Shown: piece by piece, positions 16,322 through 26,634 of the stretch
Layout of the letters: the number at the start of each line of letters is the position of its first letter
Numbering within the stretch: the first letter of the stretch is position 1
Assembly: GCF_000518985.1 (NCBI RefSeq)
Contig: NZ_JAEQ01000017.1
Span: forward strand, 102 to 64,101
DNA from: Chelativorans sp. J32
Lineage (GTDB): Bacteria > Pseudomonadota > Alphaproteobacteria > Rhizobiales > Rhizobiaceae
Direction of reading: 5' to 3'
Length of the DNA: 64,000 bases
Position numbers and translations under genes: made by a program
Notes under the pieces: model-generated
Database searches by the model: none
Told to the model about the DNA's origin: nothing
Seen by the model: the letters and a program-made list of their open reading frames with translations, nothing else

Positions 16322-19102
16322 TTACAATGCTTCGCGGACTCGCGCGAGGGCTGCCTCCAAGCGGGATTTTGCTTCGGAAAACTCGCTTAGCTTCTCTCGT
16401 TCGGCTGCGACGATCTCTTCGGGAGCATTGGCGACAAATTTCTCGTTGCCGAGCTTCTTTTCCAACCGATCGATTTCCCCGTTGAGCCGTGCGACTTCCT
16501 TCTCCAACCGGCTTGCCTCGGCGTTGAGATCAATGAGATCACCGAGCGGTAGGCAGAATGTCGCTTCGCCCACCACGAGCTGCGCGGAACCTTTTGGGGG
16601 TTCACCTGCAAAGCCGACTTCTCCCACGCGCGACAATCTGCGAATGGCAGGCTCGTGCCGTCCAAGCCTCTCGCGCGTGGTTTCCGCGGCACCCACAGCA
16701 ATGAGCGGTGCGACAGCCGCGGGCGGCACATTCATTTCCGATCGAACGGACCGGACGCCTGAGACGAGTTCGACAAGCCAGTTGATATCCTCTGCGGCTG
16801 CTTCATCCTCGAAGCTCAGCGTCGGCCATGGGGTAAGCGCGAGAACATCTGTCCGGCCCTCCTCGCCTCCGGTCAAGGACCAGAGCTCCTCGGTCATGAA
16901 TGGCATCATGGGGTGCAGGAGCTTGTAGATTTCATCCAGCACATAGGCCGCGCAAGCGCGGGCTTCCACTTTTGCCGCTTCATCATCGCCGGCGAAGACA
17001 GGTTTCAACAGCTCCAGATACCAATCGCAGAACAGGCTCCAGACGAAGCGGTAAGCTGCGCCGGCCGCTTCATTGAAGCGATAGGATGTAATCCCCTCGG
17101 TAATGGCTCGGCTGGCGCGGGTAAGCTCGGTCAGGATCCAGCGGTTGATGGCGAGCTTCGCCTGCTCCGGGCGGAAGCCAGCATCACGCGCGGCGCCGTT
17201 CATCTGCGCGAATCGCGTCGCATTCCAAAGCTTCGTCCCGAAATTCCGGTAGCCGGCCACACGGGCTGGATCGAGCTTCACGTCCCTGCCCTGGGCAGCC
17301 ATGATAGACAGCGTGAAACGAAGCGCATCGGCGCCATATTGATCGATGAGCTCCAGAGGGTCGATGACATTGCCCTTGGATTTGGACATCTTGGCGCCAT
17401 TCTTGTCGCGCACAAGAGCATGCACATAGACCGTGTGGAAAGGCTCCTTGCCGGTGAAATGGAGCCCCATCATCATCATTCTCGCCACCCAGAAAAAGAT
17501 GATGTCGAAGCCGGTGACGAGAACCGAAGTGGGATAGTAGGTTGCAAGTTCCTTGGTCTTCTCCGGCCAGCCAAGCGTGGAGAAGGGCCAGAGGGCCGAG
17601 GAAAACCAGGTATCCAGCACATCCTCATCGCGCGTCAGGATTTCGCCCGGCGCGAAGTTCTCCAGCCTGTCCTCCACCCAGGCCTTCCACGGACCCTCAT
17701 GGGAGAGATAATGCTGGATCGCTGCCTCCAGTGCGGTCTCTTCGTCCTTCTCGACAAAAACTTGACCGTCAGGGCCGTACCAAGCCGGAATCTGGTGCCC
17801 CCACCAAAGCTGTCGTGAGATACACCAGGGTTGGATGTTCTCCATCCAGTCGAAATAAGTCTTTTCCCAATTCTTCGGCACAAAAACGGTTCGCCCCGCT
17901 CGAACGGCTTCAATGGCCGGCTGGGCAAGCGTCTTTGCATCGACATACCATTGGTCGGTAAGGAATGGCTCGATCGGAACGCCACCCCGGTCGCCGTGGG
18001 GAACGGCATGTGTATGCGGCTCGATCTCGGCGAGATAGCCTTCCTCCTCCAGGACGGCCACGACCCGTTTGCGGGCTTCGAAACGGTCCAATCCATGCAG
18101 CTGCTGCCACAGGTCGCGCTGGACATCGGTGGGGTCGAGCCCTTCCAGAAAATCCTCGTTCTCCAAAATGCTGATGGAAGCATCGGGCGCCATGACATTG
18201 ACGAGGCGCAGGCCGTGCCGTTTCCCGACCTCAAAATCGTTGAAGTCATGTGCAGGCGTGATCTTCACCGCACCGGTCCCCTTCTCGGGGTCGGAGTACT
18301 CGTCTGCGACGATGGGAATTTTCCGACCGACGATCGGAAGAATCACGTTCCGGCCAATGAGATGGCGGTAGCGCTCATCTGTCGGGTGCACCGCCACACC
18401 GGTGTCGCCCAGCATGGTTTCCGGCCTGGTGGTGGCGACGGTGATGAATGTGGACGGATCGTCCGCATCGAAAGGCAGCCCCTCGATCGGGTAACGCAGA
18501 TGCCACAGGTTTCCCTTCAGCTCGATCTGCTCCACCTCCACGTCGGAAATGGCGGTCAGGAGCTTGGGATCCCAGTTGACCAGGCGCTTGTCTTTGTAGA
18601 TCAGGCCCTTCTTGTAGAGCGACACGAAGACCTCGATAACGGCCTCTGACAGGCCCTCGTCCATCGTGAAGCGTTCGCGGGACCAATCGCAGGAGGCGCC
18701 AAGCCGCTTCAATTGCGTCAGTATCGTGCCGCCGGATTGCTCCTTCCACTCCCAGACCTTTTCCACGAACTGCTCGCGGCCGAGATCGCGGCGATGGATC
18801 TGGCGCTCCATGAGCTGGCGCTCGACGACCATCTGCGTCGCGATGCCGGCATGATCCATTCCGGGCTGCCAAAGCACGTTCTTGCCGCGCATGCGCTCGA
18901 AGCGGACCATGATGTCCTGCAGGGTGTTGTTGAGCGCATGCCCCATATGCAGGGAGCCGGTCACATTGGGGGGCGGGATTACAATGGTGAAGGTCTCGGC
19001 GCCGGGCTTCGCGCCAGCACCTGCCCTGAATGCACCTGCCTCTTCCCAGCGTTGCGAGATTTTCGGCTCGACACTGGCTGCGTCGTAGGTCTTGTCCAGC
19101 AT
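16322..19102 (-). CDS. valS: Valyl-tRNA synthetase
   Basis: Class I synthetase that charges tRNA-Val, with an editing domain for mischarged threonine. The ATG at 19102 (MLDKTYDAAS) gives 926 residues, the normal size; the frame stays open further upstream but without homology. The HIGH motif is in NVTGSLHMGHALNNT (about residue 50) and KMSKS is in GAKMSKSKGNVIDP (about residue 570). The C-terminal coiled-coil tRNA-binding arm is clear (LEKEVARLNGEIDRLEKKL). It lies downstream of popZ in the same direction. Confidence 0.97.
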   Translation of the reverse strand: MLDKTYDAASVEPKISQRWEEAGAFRAGAGAKPGAETFTIVIPPPNVTGSLHMGHALNNTLQDIMVRFERMRGKNVLWQPGMDHAGIATQMVVERQLMERQIHRRDLGREQFVEKVWEWKEQSGGTILTQLKRLGASCDWSRERFTMDEGLSEAVIEVFVSLYKKGLIYKDKRLVNWDPKLLTAISDVEVEQIELKGNLWHLRYPIEGLPFDADDPSTFITVATTRPETMLGDTGVAVHPTDERYRHLIGRNVILPIVGRKIPIVADEYSDPEKGTGAVKITPAHDFNDFEVGKRHGLRLVNVMAPDASISILENEDFLEGLDPTDVQRDLWQQLHGLDRFEARKRVVAVLEEEGYLAEIEPHTHAVPHGDRGGVPIEPFLTDQWYVDAKTLAQPAIEAVRAGRTVFVPKNWEKTYFDWMENIQPWCISRQLWWGHQIPAWYGPDGQVFVEKDEETALEAAIQHYLSHEGPWKAWVEDRLENFAPGEILTRDEDVLDTWFSSALWPFSTLGWPEKTKELATYYPTSVLVTGFDIIFFWVARMMMMGLHFTGKEPFHTVYVHALVRDKNGAKMSKSKGNVIDPLELIDQYGADALRFTLSIMAAQGRDVKLDPARVAGYRNFGTKLWNATRFAQMNGAARDAGFRPEQAKLAINRWILTELTRASRAITEGITSYRFNEAAGAAYRFVWSLFCDWYLELLKPVFAGDDEAAKVEARACAAYVLDEIYKLLHPMMPFMTEELWSLTGGEEGRTDVLALTPWPTLSFEDEAAAEDINWLVELVSGVRSVRSEMNVPPAAVAPLIAVGAAETTRERLGRHEPAIRRLSRVGEVGFAGEPPKGSAQLVVGEATFCLPLGDLIDLNAEASRLEKEVARLNGEIDRLEKKLGNEKFVANAPEEIVAAEREKLSEFSEAKSRLEAALARVREAL

Positions 19103-19341
19103 AGAAATGATCCGTGCTTCGGTAACGGCATCAATCCGAATGGATTGTACGCAGCACCGTCTCTGTCCACGCAATCCTAACGGAGAGCAGCGTTGCTTCC
19201 GAGACTGCCTTGTTGTGCTGGGTGTAAAGCGGAAGGGTACGGGCGAGTCAACAGCCCTGTTCTGCCAGGGCTTTTGAAGCCCAGGCAATGCCTCCGCGCT
19301 GCCTTGGCTCGGCGGCGCGGTGACGGCACTCGTTACGAAGT

Positions 19342-20010
19342 CTAGATGCCGCGAGCGATGCGCTCGATCTCTTCGCGGACGAGTCGTTCCACCAATTGCG
19401 GCAAGTTGTTGTCGAGCCAATCCTGGAGCATGGGCCTCAGCATGTCCTCTGCCATCTGGTCCAGAGTCTTGCGCCGGTTCGCAATCAGAGCCTCGTTCAG
19501 CTCTTCGAATGCCGCAGCCACTTTGCGTCCCGGAGCTCTGGAGATGATCGGGCGACGATCCGTTTCTGAGAGATGGACCTGAGCTGGATTTCCAGCGTGG
19601 TGCTGTTGCGGCGCGGGACTTTCCTCCTGGCTCGGTACCGGAGGAATCTGCATGTTGGCCGCTATAGGCATGGCAAAATCCTCACCTTCCTCATCCGCAT
19701 CCGCTTCGAAATTGTCGAGGGTCGGCTGTTCCTGCAGTGGTGCCTGGGGGGCCTCGTCGGACCATTCAGCCGCGTCCTCGGGCGAATCGGCCGGTTCATG
19801 AACGATGACATTTGGCGGAGCGAGAGGGGATACGGCCGAAAAGCTCGGTCGAAGAGCCTCAATGTCGCTTAGGCTCCGGAAGGTGGTCTCCCGTTCTTGG
19901 GGATGATCGTCCTTACGACCAGACTCACTATCCTCTATGATGCGCCGTATCGATGCGAGGATCTCCTCCATCGAGGGCTCACGCTGCTGTGCGGTGCTTG
20001 CCTGTGCCAT
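19342..20010 (-). CDS. popZ: Pole-organizing protein PopZ (DUF2497)
   Basis: Polymerising polar scaffold of alphaproteobacteria that anchors the chromosome origin complex (ParB) and polar signalling proteins. 222 residues with the expected layout: an N-terminal helix EPSMEEILASIRRIIEDSE (about 12-30), an acidic, proline-rich disordered middle, and a C-terminal helical oligomerisation region (KTLDQMAEDMLRPMLQDWL to the end). Its place upstream of valS is the usual one in Hyphomicrobiales. Confidence 0.9.
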   Translation of the reverse strand: MAQASTAQQREPSMEEILASIRRIIEDSESGRKDDHPQERETTFRSLSDIEALRPSFSAVSPLAPPNVIVHEPADSPEDAAEWSDEAPQAPLQEQPTLDNFEADADEEGEDFAMPIAANMQIPPVPSQEESPAPQQHHAGNPAQVHLSETDRRPIISRAPGRKVAAAFEELNEALIANRRKTLDQMAEDMLRPMLQDWLDNNLPQLVERLVREEIERIARGI

Positions 20011-20181
20011 CGTGCCGCCGTTCTCATGTTCGCATCTTGCCCATCGCTAGGCAGGAGGCTGTTTCGAATCATGATGTTAGCCTAGCGAAGGCACGGACAA
20101 GTGAGAATCCCCGCAACGAAGTTCCTTGTCTTTTCGCACAGAAATGACCATGCGAGACGGCTGGGCTATAATCAGGCAGTT

Positions 20182-21558
20182 CTACCTGCCATCCGGCGTT
20201 CTTAGCCCGTACCACTTGTCCTTGACCGCGTTGTAATGCTCCTGCGGGTCGTAGGTGGCCACATTGAGCCCCAGCCTGGAAGGAGACAGGCGCCCCATCG
20301 CAGAAGCGATGGCATAACTGGCAACCACTACACTGTGCTGGGCATTGACGAGGTCGATACGTGCGTTGATCACGTCGGCTTGAGCGTTAAGAACATCCAG
20401 AGTGGTGCGCTGGCCGACATCGCGTTCTTCGATCACACCGCTGAGCGCAAGCCGGGCGGCACTGACCTGCTCGCGATTGGCGGCTACCGCCTCCCGCGCT
20501 GCCTGGTACCGGGTCCACGCGGAGGTGACTGCCTGGCGCACCTGATCGCGGGTGACGTCCACATCGATCCGAGCCCTTCCAAGCGATTCCTTGGATTGCC
20601 GCACGCGGGCGGAAGCTTCGCCGCCCTGGTAAATCGGAATGGTCAGGTTGAGCCCGATCGTGGCGCTATTCTGGCTTCCGTCACTCAGAGCCGAGGGGCT
20701 TGAGTCAGTGCGGCTGGCCGTGAGGCTTGCGGAGGCGGAGAGATTCGGCAGCAGCGTTCCTTCGGCGGATTTCACCGTGAAAGCCGCTACATCGACCTGA
20801 TGCAGTCTCGCTGCGATCGCAGGATGCTCGGCCAGCGCGACCGTTATCGCCTGATCGAGACCTGCGGGCAAAAGCTTGCTCAGCGGCTCGGGAGCCTGGA
20901 GCGTACCCGGATCCTCTCCGACGAGCTGACGATAGGTAGCAGCGCTTGCCGCAGCTTGTGCACGGGCTGCTGCTAGCTGCGCCAGCGCCAGCTGTCGGCT
21001 GGCCTCGGCCTGCGCGACGTCGGTACGGGTGCCTTCACCGACGTCCAGCCGCGAACGGGCGGACCGGACCTGCTCCTCAAGAAATTGGAGGTTTTCCGCC
21101 CGCAACCCGGCGATCTGTCGGTCGCGGATGACGTCCATATAGGCGGTCGCCACGTCGAAGAGGAGGTTGAGTTCGTCGTTTCTCAACGATTCGTTGGCCG
21201 CACGAACCTGTGCTTCGGAAGCCCGGACATTGTTCTGCGTCTGAAACCCGTCGAAGATTGGCTGCTGAAGCGATATGCCAAATTGCCCGGTACGAATTTC
21301 GATGCTGTCGCGACTTTGCAATTGAATCGCGCCGGTACCGTTAATTCTGGGCCGCATTCCAGATTTCGCGATCGCAACATTCTCATCCGTTACCCGGACC
21401 GTCGCACGCGAGGAGTTAAGGCTGGAGTTGTTCTGGTATGCTTTTGCGAGCGCACCAAGGATGGTCTCCGCACTCGCGGGGATCGGGGATAAGATAATGG
21501 ACGTTGCAGCCAGAGCAGCCACAATACGGCTTCGCAGGAATGTCACGACCCACCTCAC
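20182..21558 (-). CDS. tolC: TolC-family outer-membrane efflux channel
   Basis: Outer-membrane/periplasmic tunnel protein that serves as exit duct for type I secretion and RND or MFS efflux pumps. It is 458 residues including a signal peptide (about 1-30, ending PASAE). The two-fold repeat of the family is visible: ILGALAKAYQNNSSLNSSRA opens the first half and ITVALAEHPAIAARLHQVD the second, each followed by long helices. No pump genes sit beside it, so it is likely the shared TolC of the cell. It lies between pcm and popZ, a conserved order. Confidence 0.93.
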   Translation of the reverse strand: MRWVVTFLRSRIVAALAATSIILSPIPASAETILGALAKAYQNNSSLNSSRATVRVTDENVAIAKSGMRPRINGTGAIQLQSRDSIEIRTGQFGISLQQPIFDGFQTQNNVRASEAQVRAANESLRNDELNLLFDVATAYMDVIRDRQIAGLRAENLQFLEEQVRSARSRLDVGEGTRTDVAQAEASRQLALAQLAAARAQAAASAATYRQLVGEDPGTLQAPEPLSKLLPAGLDQAITVALAEHPAIAARLHQVDVAAFTVKSAEGTLLPNLSASASLTASRTDSSPSALSDGSQNSATIGLNLTIPIYQGGEASARVRQSKESLGRARIDVDVTRDQVRQAVTSAWTRYQAAREAVAANREQVSAARLALSGVIEERDVGQRTTLDVLNAQADVINARIDLVNAQHSVVVASYAIASAMGRLSPSRLGLNVATYDPQEHYNAVKDKWYGLRTPDGR

Positions 21559-21714
21559 CTCCTGGTTTGGACGTTGATGACGCCCAGATGTTTATGGCGT
21601 AGCGGCCGAGAGTGCCACCCCGTCAAACGGACGCGCCCCAAATCATAATTGGGACGTTACACCATCTAACTGATCAAATCCGTTGCGCTTGAGCAACAAC
21701 GTCTTGACCAAAAT

Positions 21715-22389
21715 TCAAAACACGAACCCCTTTTCGAGCTCGAAGCCCGGCAGAGGCTTTATTGCGGCATTGAAGTCCGCCCGCGACGAAACCAACCCGC
21801 TTTCCTTGATGAAGAGATGTGCCCTTGCGGCGTTGCCCCTTCCGATCACCGCCACCAAGCGTCCCCCTTCCGCCAACTGGGCGAGTAGTGAGTCGGGAAC
21901 ATAGTCGACCGCGCCCCCCAGGAAAATTACGTCATAAGGGGATTCGTTGCTATAGCCCTCCTCAAGGCGGCCAGTGACGACAGTGGTATTCACGCAATCA
22001 AGTTCGGTGAGCAGGGATGAGGCGGTTTCCGCAAGCGCGGAATCGGATTCCAGAGCAACAACAAAACTCGCAATCTTCGACAATACGGCCGTGGAATAGC
22101 CGGTCGCGCAGCCTATATCGAGAACCAAGTCGCTCGGCTTCACGTCCGCAAGCTGCACCAGCTTGCCGAATCGCGCGGGCTCCATGAGATAGCGCGCCGG
22201 GCTAGTTCCTGAGGCCGGCGAAATCTCCAGGTCCTCGTCCATATAGGCGAGGCTCCTGCGGCGGACCGGCACGAATGCCTCGCGCGGGATTTCTCGCATC
22301 GCTTGAATCAGCGGCACAAAGGTCACGTCCTGAGTGCGCAGCTGTCCTTCGATCATCATGTCGCGCTGGACTGAAAAATCGGCATTCAT
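21715..22389 (-). CDS. Protein-L-isoaspartate O-methyltransferase family protein
   Basis: SAM-dependent methyltransferase of the PIMT family, 224 residues. The ATG at 22389 with GGGAA upstream was chosen over an upstream start. The family N-terminus MMIEGQLRTQDV is present, and the SAM-binding motif is VLDIGCATGYSTAVLSKI. The pre-motif that in true PIMT reads TISAPHM is here YLMEPARFGKLVQL, as in many rhizobial paralogues, so isoaspartate repair activity is less certain than the fold. It is upstream of tolC in the same direction. Confidence 0.85.
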   Translation of the reverse strand: MNADFSVQRDMMIEGQLRTQDVTFVPLIQAMREIPREAFVPVRRRSLAYMDEDLEISPASGTSPARYLMEPARFGKLVQLADVKPSDLVLDIGCATGYSTAVLSKIASFVVALESDSALAETASSLLTELDCVNTTVVTGRLEEGYSNESPYDVIFLGGAVDYVPDSLLAQLAEGGRLVAVIGRGNAARAHLFIKESGLVSSRADFNAAIKPLPGFELEKGFVF

Positions 22390-22593
22390 CACGTTATTCC
22401 CGATCCTGCGCGCATCGCGCGCGTCATTCGATTCGCATTCCATCCGCCCGCCTGAAATGGCGCCCGTGATGTCGCAAAAAACAGCGAGGGGGTCAATCGA
22501 GCAGAAAATCGCGAGCCATAGCCGCTGGCCACCGCAAAAGCCGATGGGAACCGGCTCTTCCTTTGAAGGTTGGGAATAAAAAGGGAGATCGTC

Positions 22594-22800
22594 GTGAAAG
22601 TTCGTGAGCTTCAGGAAAAACTAAAAGACCTTCCCCAGGACGCCTCCATATTCGTCGCCGAGGTCGATGAAGCTTTCGCAGCCGACATCGTGGCCATCGA
22701 CGTGGTCGAAAACGCGCGAACGGGCATCCAAAATGATGACCGGCCCGAGGCGGTGGAACTTGCCGAAGGCAACGAGAGGGTCGTTGTCATCCGCTGGTAA
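22594..22800 (+). CDS. Short conserved-looking cytosolic protein, unknown
   Basis: 68 residues starting at a GTG with AGGGAGA five to six bases upstream; an upstream in-frame start has no such site. Sequence VKVRELQEKLKDLPQDASIFVAEVDE is helix then strand, acidic overall, with no membrane segment. The pattern of short strands (ASIFVAE, VVVIRW) suggests a small folded domain. It is transcribed away from pcm and toward trkH. I do not recognise it. Confidence 0.65.
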   Translation: MKVRELQEKLKDLPQDASIFVAEVDEAFAADIVAIDVVENARTGIQNDDRPEAVELAEGNERVVVIRW

Positions 22801-23059
22801 CCGTTCCTGATCCGGGCTGCTCGGCCGCGGGGCGGCTTTCCCGCAATCGAAATACCGATCATCAGATCATGTTGGTCTCGCCCTGCAGCATTCTGCATGG
22901 CTTCCACATCAATAGGTTTGATCCCCCTTCTTCTGGGCTGTACCTATCACCCGTAATTTCGTGCCATACCCTGCGCCTGCGATTCTCGAGAAGGAAGAGT
23001 GGGCGCCAGCCGCGAGAATTCCATCGACTGGCGCCAAGCATCAATCTGGAACCAATCAA

Positions 23060-24514
23060 GTGCACGGTATCGTCGTCCGGGCAGCCGCCTATGTAGCCTC
23101 CGTCTTTTCCCTCTATATCGCGGCGGTGATGCTCATTCCCGCGGCGGTTGATCTTTATTACGGGCATAGCGACTGGCAGATATTCACTTTCTGTGCCCTG
23201 GCCACGGGTGCAGTAGCGCTGACTGTTGCCGCGGCAACGCGCGGGCGCGCTCCGGTAAGATCCACCCGATTGGCATTCTTCGTCGTGGTCGTGCTGTGGG
23301 TGACGTTGGCCGTCGTGGGCGCGCTGCCGATCTATGTCGCTCTCGACATCAGCTTTGCCGGCGCGATCTTCGAATCGGTATCGGCAATAACCACCACCGG
23401 CTCGACGGTCATCGTCGGCTTGGACGACCTGCCGCCCGGTGTCTTGCTTTGGCGCTCACTTTTGACCGGCGTCGGCGGCCTGGGTGTGGTCGTCCTCGGC
23501 CTCTTTTTCCTGCCGCTTCTCAATGTTGGCGGGTTCTCGTATTTCCAGATCGAATCCTCCGATATCGAGGAGCGTCCATTCGACCGGTTGGCGAGCTTTC
23601 TGCGTGCCCTCGTCGCCATCTATGTCATCCTAACGGTGCTCTGCGCCCTGGCTTATGCAATGGCAGGCATGAGCACCTTCGATGCCATCAATCACGCCAT
23701 GTCGACGCTCGCCACCGGAGGGTTCTCGACCCACGATGCCTCTTTCGGACATTTCGAAGACAATTGGACCGTATTGTGGGTGGGGACGATCTTCATGATC
23801 TTGGGTGCCCTGCCCTTCTCGATCCTGATCCTCTTTGTCGTGCGCGGACGTCTGGACGCCCTGCGCGACCCGCAGATCCGCCTGTTTCTTGCCTATACCG
23901 CTGTCATCGTCATCGCGGTGGCGGTGCATCGGCGCGTCGTGAACGAGGTTCCGTTTGGCGAGGCTCTGACAAGCTCGGCCTTCAATCTTGTCTCGATCAT
24001 CACCACGACGGGTTTTGCGAGCGAGGATTACACGCTCTGGGAGCCGTTCGCTGTCATGATGGTCTTCTTTGCGACATTTCTCGGCGGATGCTCCGGCTCA
24101 ACCTCCGGAGCCATCAAGGCTTATCGCTTTTTCGTGCTCGGACGCATGCTGCAGAACGGCCTGCGCACGCTCATCTACGGACGCTCCGTGCAGCCGCTCC
24201 GATATGGCAGCCGCATCATCGACGAGGAGATGCAGCGCTCCGTCGTCCTTTTCATGATCGCTTTCTTTGCCGTATGGGTGGGCGGTAGCGTGCTGCTTGC
24301 GGCGGGCAATATCGACATTGTTACGGCGCTTACAGCATCGCTTACGGCAGTAACCAATGTCGGGCCGGGGCTAGGCCCGATAATCGGGCCTGCCGGCAAT
24401 TTCTCGACCTTGAGTGATTACGCCCTGTGGGTTCTTTCAGCCTGCATGCTGCTCGGCCGCCTGGAGATTCTTGCCGTTTTCGTGCTTCTCACGCCCACTT
24501 TCTGGCGCAACTAG
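23060..24514 (+). CDS. trkH: Trk-type potassium uptake channel subunit
   Basis: Inner-membrane K+ uptake subunit of the TrkH/KtrB superfamily. The GTG at 23060 gives 484 residues, the length of E. coli TrkH; the frame extends 33 codons upstream without a better start. Selectivity-filter loops are visible: SAITTTGSTV, STLATGGFST, SIITTTGFASED and TAVTNVGPGLGP, each with the key Gly. Arg in FATFLGGCSGSTSGAIK marks the gate region. No trkA or ktrA is adjacent, so its regulatory partner is elsewhere. The last 78 bases overlap the 3' end of the convergent L,D-transpeptidase gene. Confidence 0.92.
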   Translation: MHGIVVRAAAYVASVFSLYIAAVMLIPAAVDLYYGHSDWQIFTFCALATGAVALTVAAATRGRAPVRSTRLAFFVVVVLWVTLAVVGALPIYVALDISFAGAIFESVSAITTTGSTVIVGLDDLPPGVLLWRSLLTGVGGLGVVVLGLFFLPLLNVGGFSYFQIESSDIEERPFDRLASFLRALVAIYVILTVLCALAYAMAGMSTFDAINHAMSTLATGGFSTHDASFGHFEDNWTVLWVGTIFMILGALPFSILILFVVRGRLDALRDPQIRLFLAYTAVIVIAVAVHRRVVNEVPFGEALTSSAFNLVSIITTTGFASEDYTLWEPFAVMMVFFATFLGGCSGSTSGAIKAYRFFVLGRMLQNGLRTLIYGRSVQPLRYGSRIIDEEMQRSVVLFMIAFFAVWVGGSVLLAAGNIDIVTALTASLTAVTNVGPGLGPIIGPAGNFSTLSDYALWVLSACMLLGRLEILAVFVLLTPTFWRN

Positions 24515-26428
24515 GAGTGTTCCGGATCCCAGCAAGCGGATATTCTCCACCGCCTCCAGAGCCTTTTCCAGATGAGCGTCACGCTCGTAAATGTCGGAAT
24601 GATAGGAGATGCGACCCGAAGCTTCCGGCCAGGCAGTGAAATAGCCGACATAGACCGGGATCTTCTCTGGCGCGTTCCTGCGCGCGTTGCGGCCTCTTTC
24701 TATGTTGGCTGCGACTTCCTCTTCTGAGATGCCCAGCACGGCAGCAGCCATCGCACGCGGATCCTCCAGTCGCACGCAGCCGTGGCTGAAAGCCCGGCTG
24801 TCGCGGGAAAAGAGCGATTTCTCAGGGGTGTCATGCATGTAGATGTCATGGGCGTTGGGGAACATGATCTTGAGCTGTCCGAGCGCATTGCGTGGACCGG
24901 GAGGCTGGCGCACGCCGAAGGGCACGTTGGAGCCATAGGCGGCCCAGTTGATCGAAGACGATGCAATCCGCCTCCCCCGCTGGTCGATTACCTCGTATCC
25001 GGCGCGATCGAGATAACCGGGATCACGGCGAAGCTTCGGCAACATCTCGTTGACGATGATCGAGCGCGGCACGCCCCAGTAGGGATTGAATTCCACATAT
25101 TCGATTTCGTCACGGAAAAAGTAGGTCTGGCTCGCTGGCTTGCCGACCACGGTTCGCATGGAAAGCTTTTCAGTGCCGTCCGCTATATAGCTGGCGGTGA
25201 AGGACGGCACGTTGATCATCACGCGCGTGCTTTCGAAATATGAGGGCAGCCACCGCAGCCGCTCCATAGCAAGCGATATTTTTCTGATGCGGTTCGCCTT
25301 CGGCTCGCCGGTCAACGCTCTCACGGTACGTGAGCCAACGACGCCGTCGGGGTTGAGATTGTGCTGCTTCTGGACTGTCTTGATGACGGGAACCAGATCT
25401 TCCGCATAGGTTTCGCTTCCCAAATGCGCAGCCAGGACGGCTCCGTGCTTGGCCCTGAATTCCTCGTCGGCATTGTTGTCTATGGCATGCAGGATCTTTG
25501 AAAAATCAGGATGGCTTGCCCCCGGACGGACTAGAATGTCCGGCGCGATGGCGACCTGCTCCTGTTCTTCTCGGCCCTCCATGCGCAGCGTGTCCAGTTC
25601 TGTGCGCAGGGCCGCGAAGGCTTCGTTTTTCGGATGCAGCGATTCGAGATAGGTGGCAGGCTTCCCTGCCGCCGCCAGCACTTGAAGCACCAATTTCTCG
25701 TCGAAGCGCTTGCGGGTAAAGTCGTGATAGCCCGACAGTTTGTTCGGGTCGAGACGGCCAAGCTTCGCATCGCGGGCATAGCGTAAGGCGCGTGCCGAAA
25801 GCATCATCTCGAAGCGGATCAGCGCGCCGTTTCGCAACGAGGAATCGGCTGCCTGCGAGTTCAGGGCGATCGGCGCATGAACGGCATAGTCCAGATGGGA
25901 GAGGCCGAACGTATCGGCATTTCCCAACACATCCAGAACTTCGTCCGCCCGCTGGGTCGGGCCGGTGTCATCCACCCAAATGAAGCGGGGAGAGTTGCTG
26001 TAATGCTGGACCAGCGCCTCGGCGATGCTCTTCTCTGTAAGCAAGTCAAAGTCGGAGAGCCCGTTCAATGCTGCGAGGAAGCGAGGGTCGGCATTTCCCC
26101 GCTTGTCTGAAAGCGCTTCGGAAAGCCTCGAAAAATCGACTTTGATCAGCGGATCCGGTTTGAAAGTGTAGAAGCTCGGTGCCGAGATTTGCGCGGCCGG
26201 TTTGCTGACGGGCTGCTTGGGCGCTACGTTTGCACCCGGTGTTGCCGCGTTCCGCCTCTCCTGCCTGTCTTCGCGCATGGGCTGAGTCGCTGTCCGATCC
26301 GGAGTCCGGTTCTTGAACAGCATGTCGAACAGGTAACGCTCGGCCCCGGCCGGATGCGTTGAGGAGTACAAGGCCGCCGTCAATACGAGGGCGGACAAAA
26401 TTCCACGTTCTAGAACCCGCTTCGTCAC
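24437..26428 (-). CDS. L,D-transpeptidase, YcbB/LdtD-like
   Basis: Periplasmic enzyme that forms 3-3 cross-links in peptidoglycan. The GTG at 26428, with GGGAGAAG upstream, gives 663 residues with an N-terminal membrane/signal segment (ILSALVLTAALYSSTHPAGA). A peptidoglycan-binding-like domain is seen at VQKQHNLNPDGVVGSRTVRAL, and the YkuD catalytic Cys is in AFSHGCVRLEDPRAM. A large N-terminal region matches the scaffold domain of YcbB-type enzymes. The C-terminal tail after ENIRLLGSG is read across the last 78 bases of trkH and is probably not conserved. Confidence 0.92.
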   Translation of the reverse strand: MTKRVLERGILSALVLTAALYSSTHPAGAERYLFDMLFKNRTPDRTATQPMREDRQERRNAATPGANVAPKQPVSKPAAQISAPSFYTFKPDPLIKVDFSRLSEALSDKRGNADPRFLAALNGLSDFDLLTEKSIAEALVQHYSNSPRFIWVDDTGPTQRADEVLDVLGNADTFGLSHLDYAVHAPIALNSQAADSSLRNGALIRFEMMLSARALRYARDAKLGRLDPNKLSGYHDFTRKRFDEKLVLQVLAAAGKPATYLESLHPKNEAFAALRTELDTLRMEGREEQEQVAIAPDILVRPGASHPDFSKILHAIDNNADEEFRAKHGAVLAAHLGSETYAEDLVPVIKTVQKQHNLNPDGVVGSRTVRALTGEPKANRIRKISLAMERLRWLPSYFESTRVMINVPSFTASYIADGTEKLSMRTVVGKPASQTYFFRDEIEYVEFNPYWGVPRSIIVNEMLPKLRRDPGYLDRAGYEVIDQRGRRIASSSINWAAYGSNVPFGVRQPPGPRNALGQLKIMFPNAHDIYMHDTPEKSLFSRDSRAFSHGCVRLEDPRAMAAAVLGISEEEVAANIERGRNARRNAPEKIPVYVGYFTAWPEASGRISYHSDIYERDAHLEKALEAVENIRLLGSGTLLVAPESGREKHENGKNLQAAEQHAG

Positions 26429-26634
26429 TTGTCTTCTCCCGCCGGGTGACAGCACTAGATCGACTCCTACGCAGGCCTGCAAAAGACGCACGACTACGAC
26501 GGCCGGCGGTTGAATTGGGCTTGGATCAGCGGAGCCTTAAACCGCACGATGGCTCCGTTCTGTAACTAAATAGTAAAGAACAATTAACCTCGTTGTGAAT
26601 AGCGGGCCATTTTTGGGCGCGTCACTAAGGCCCG

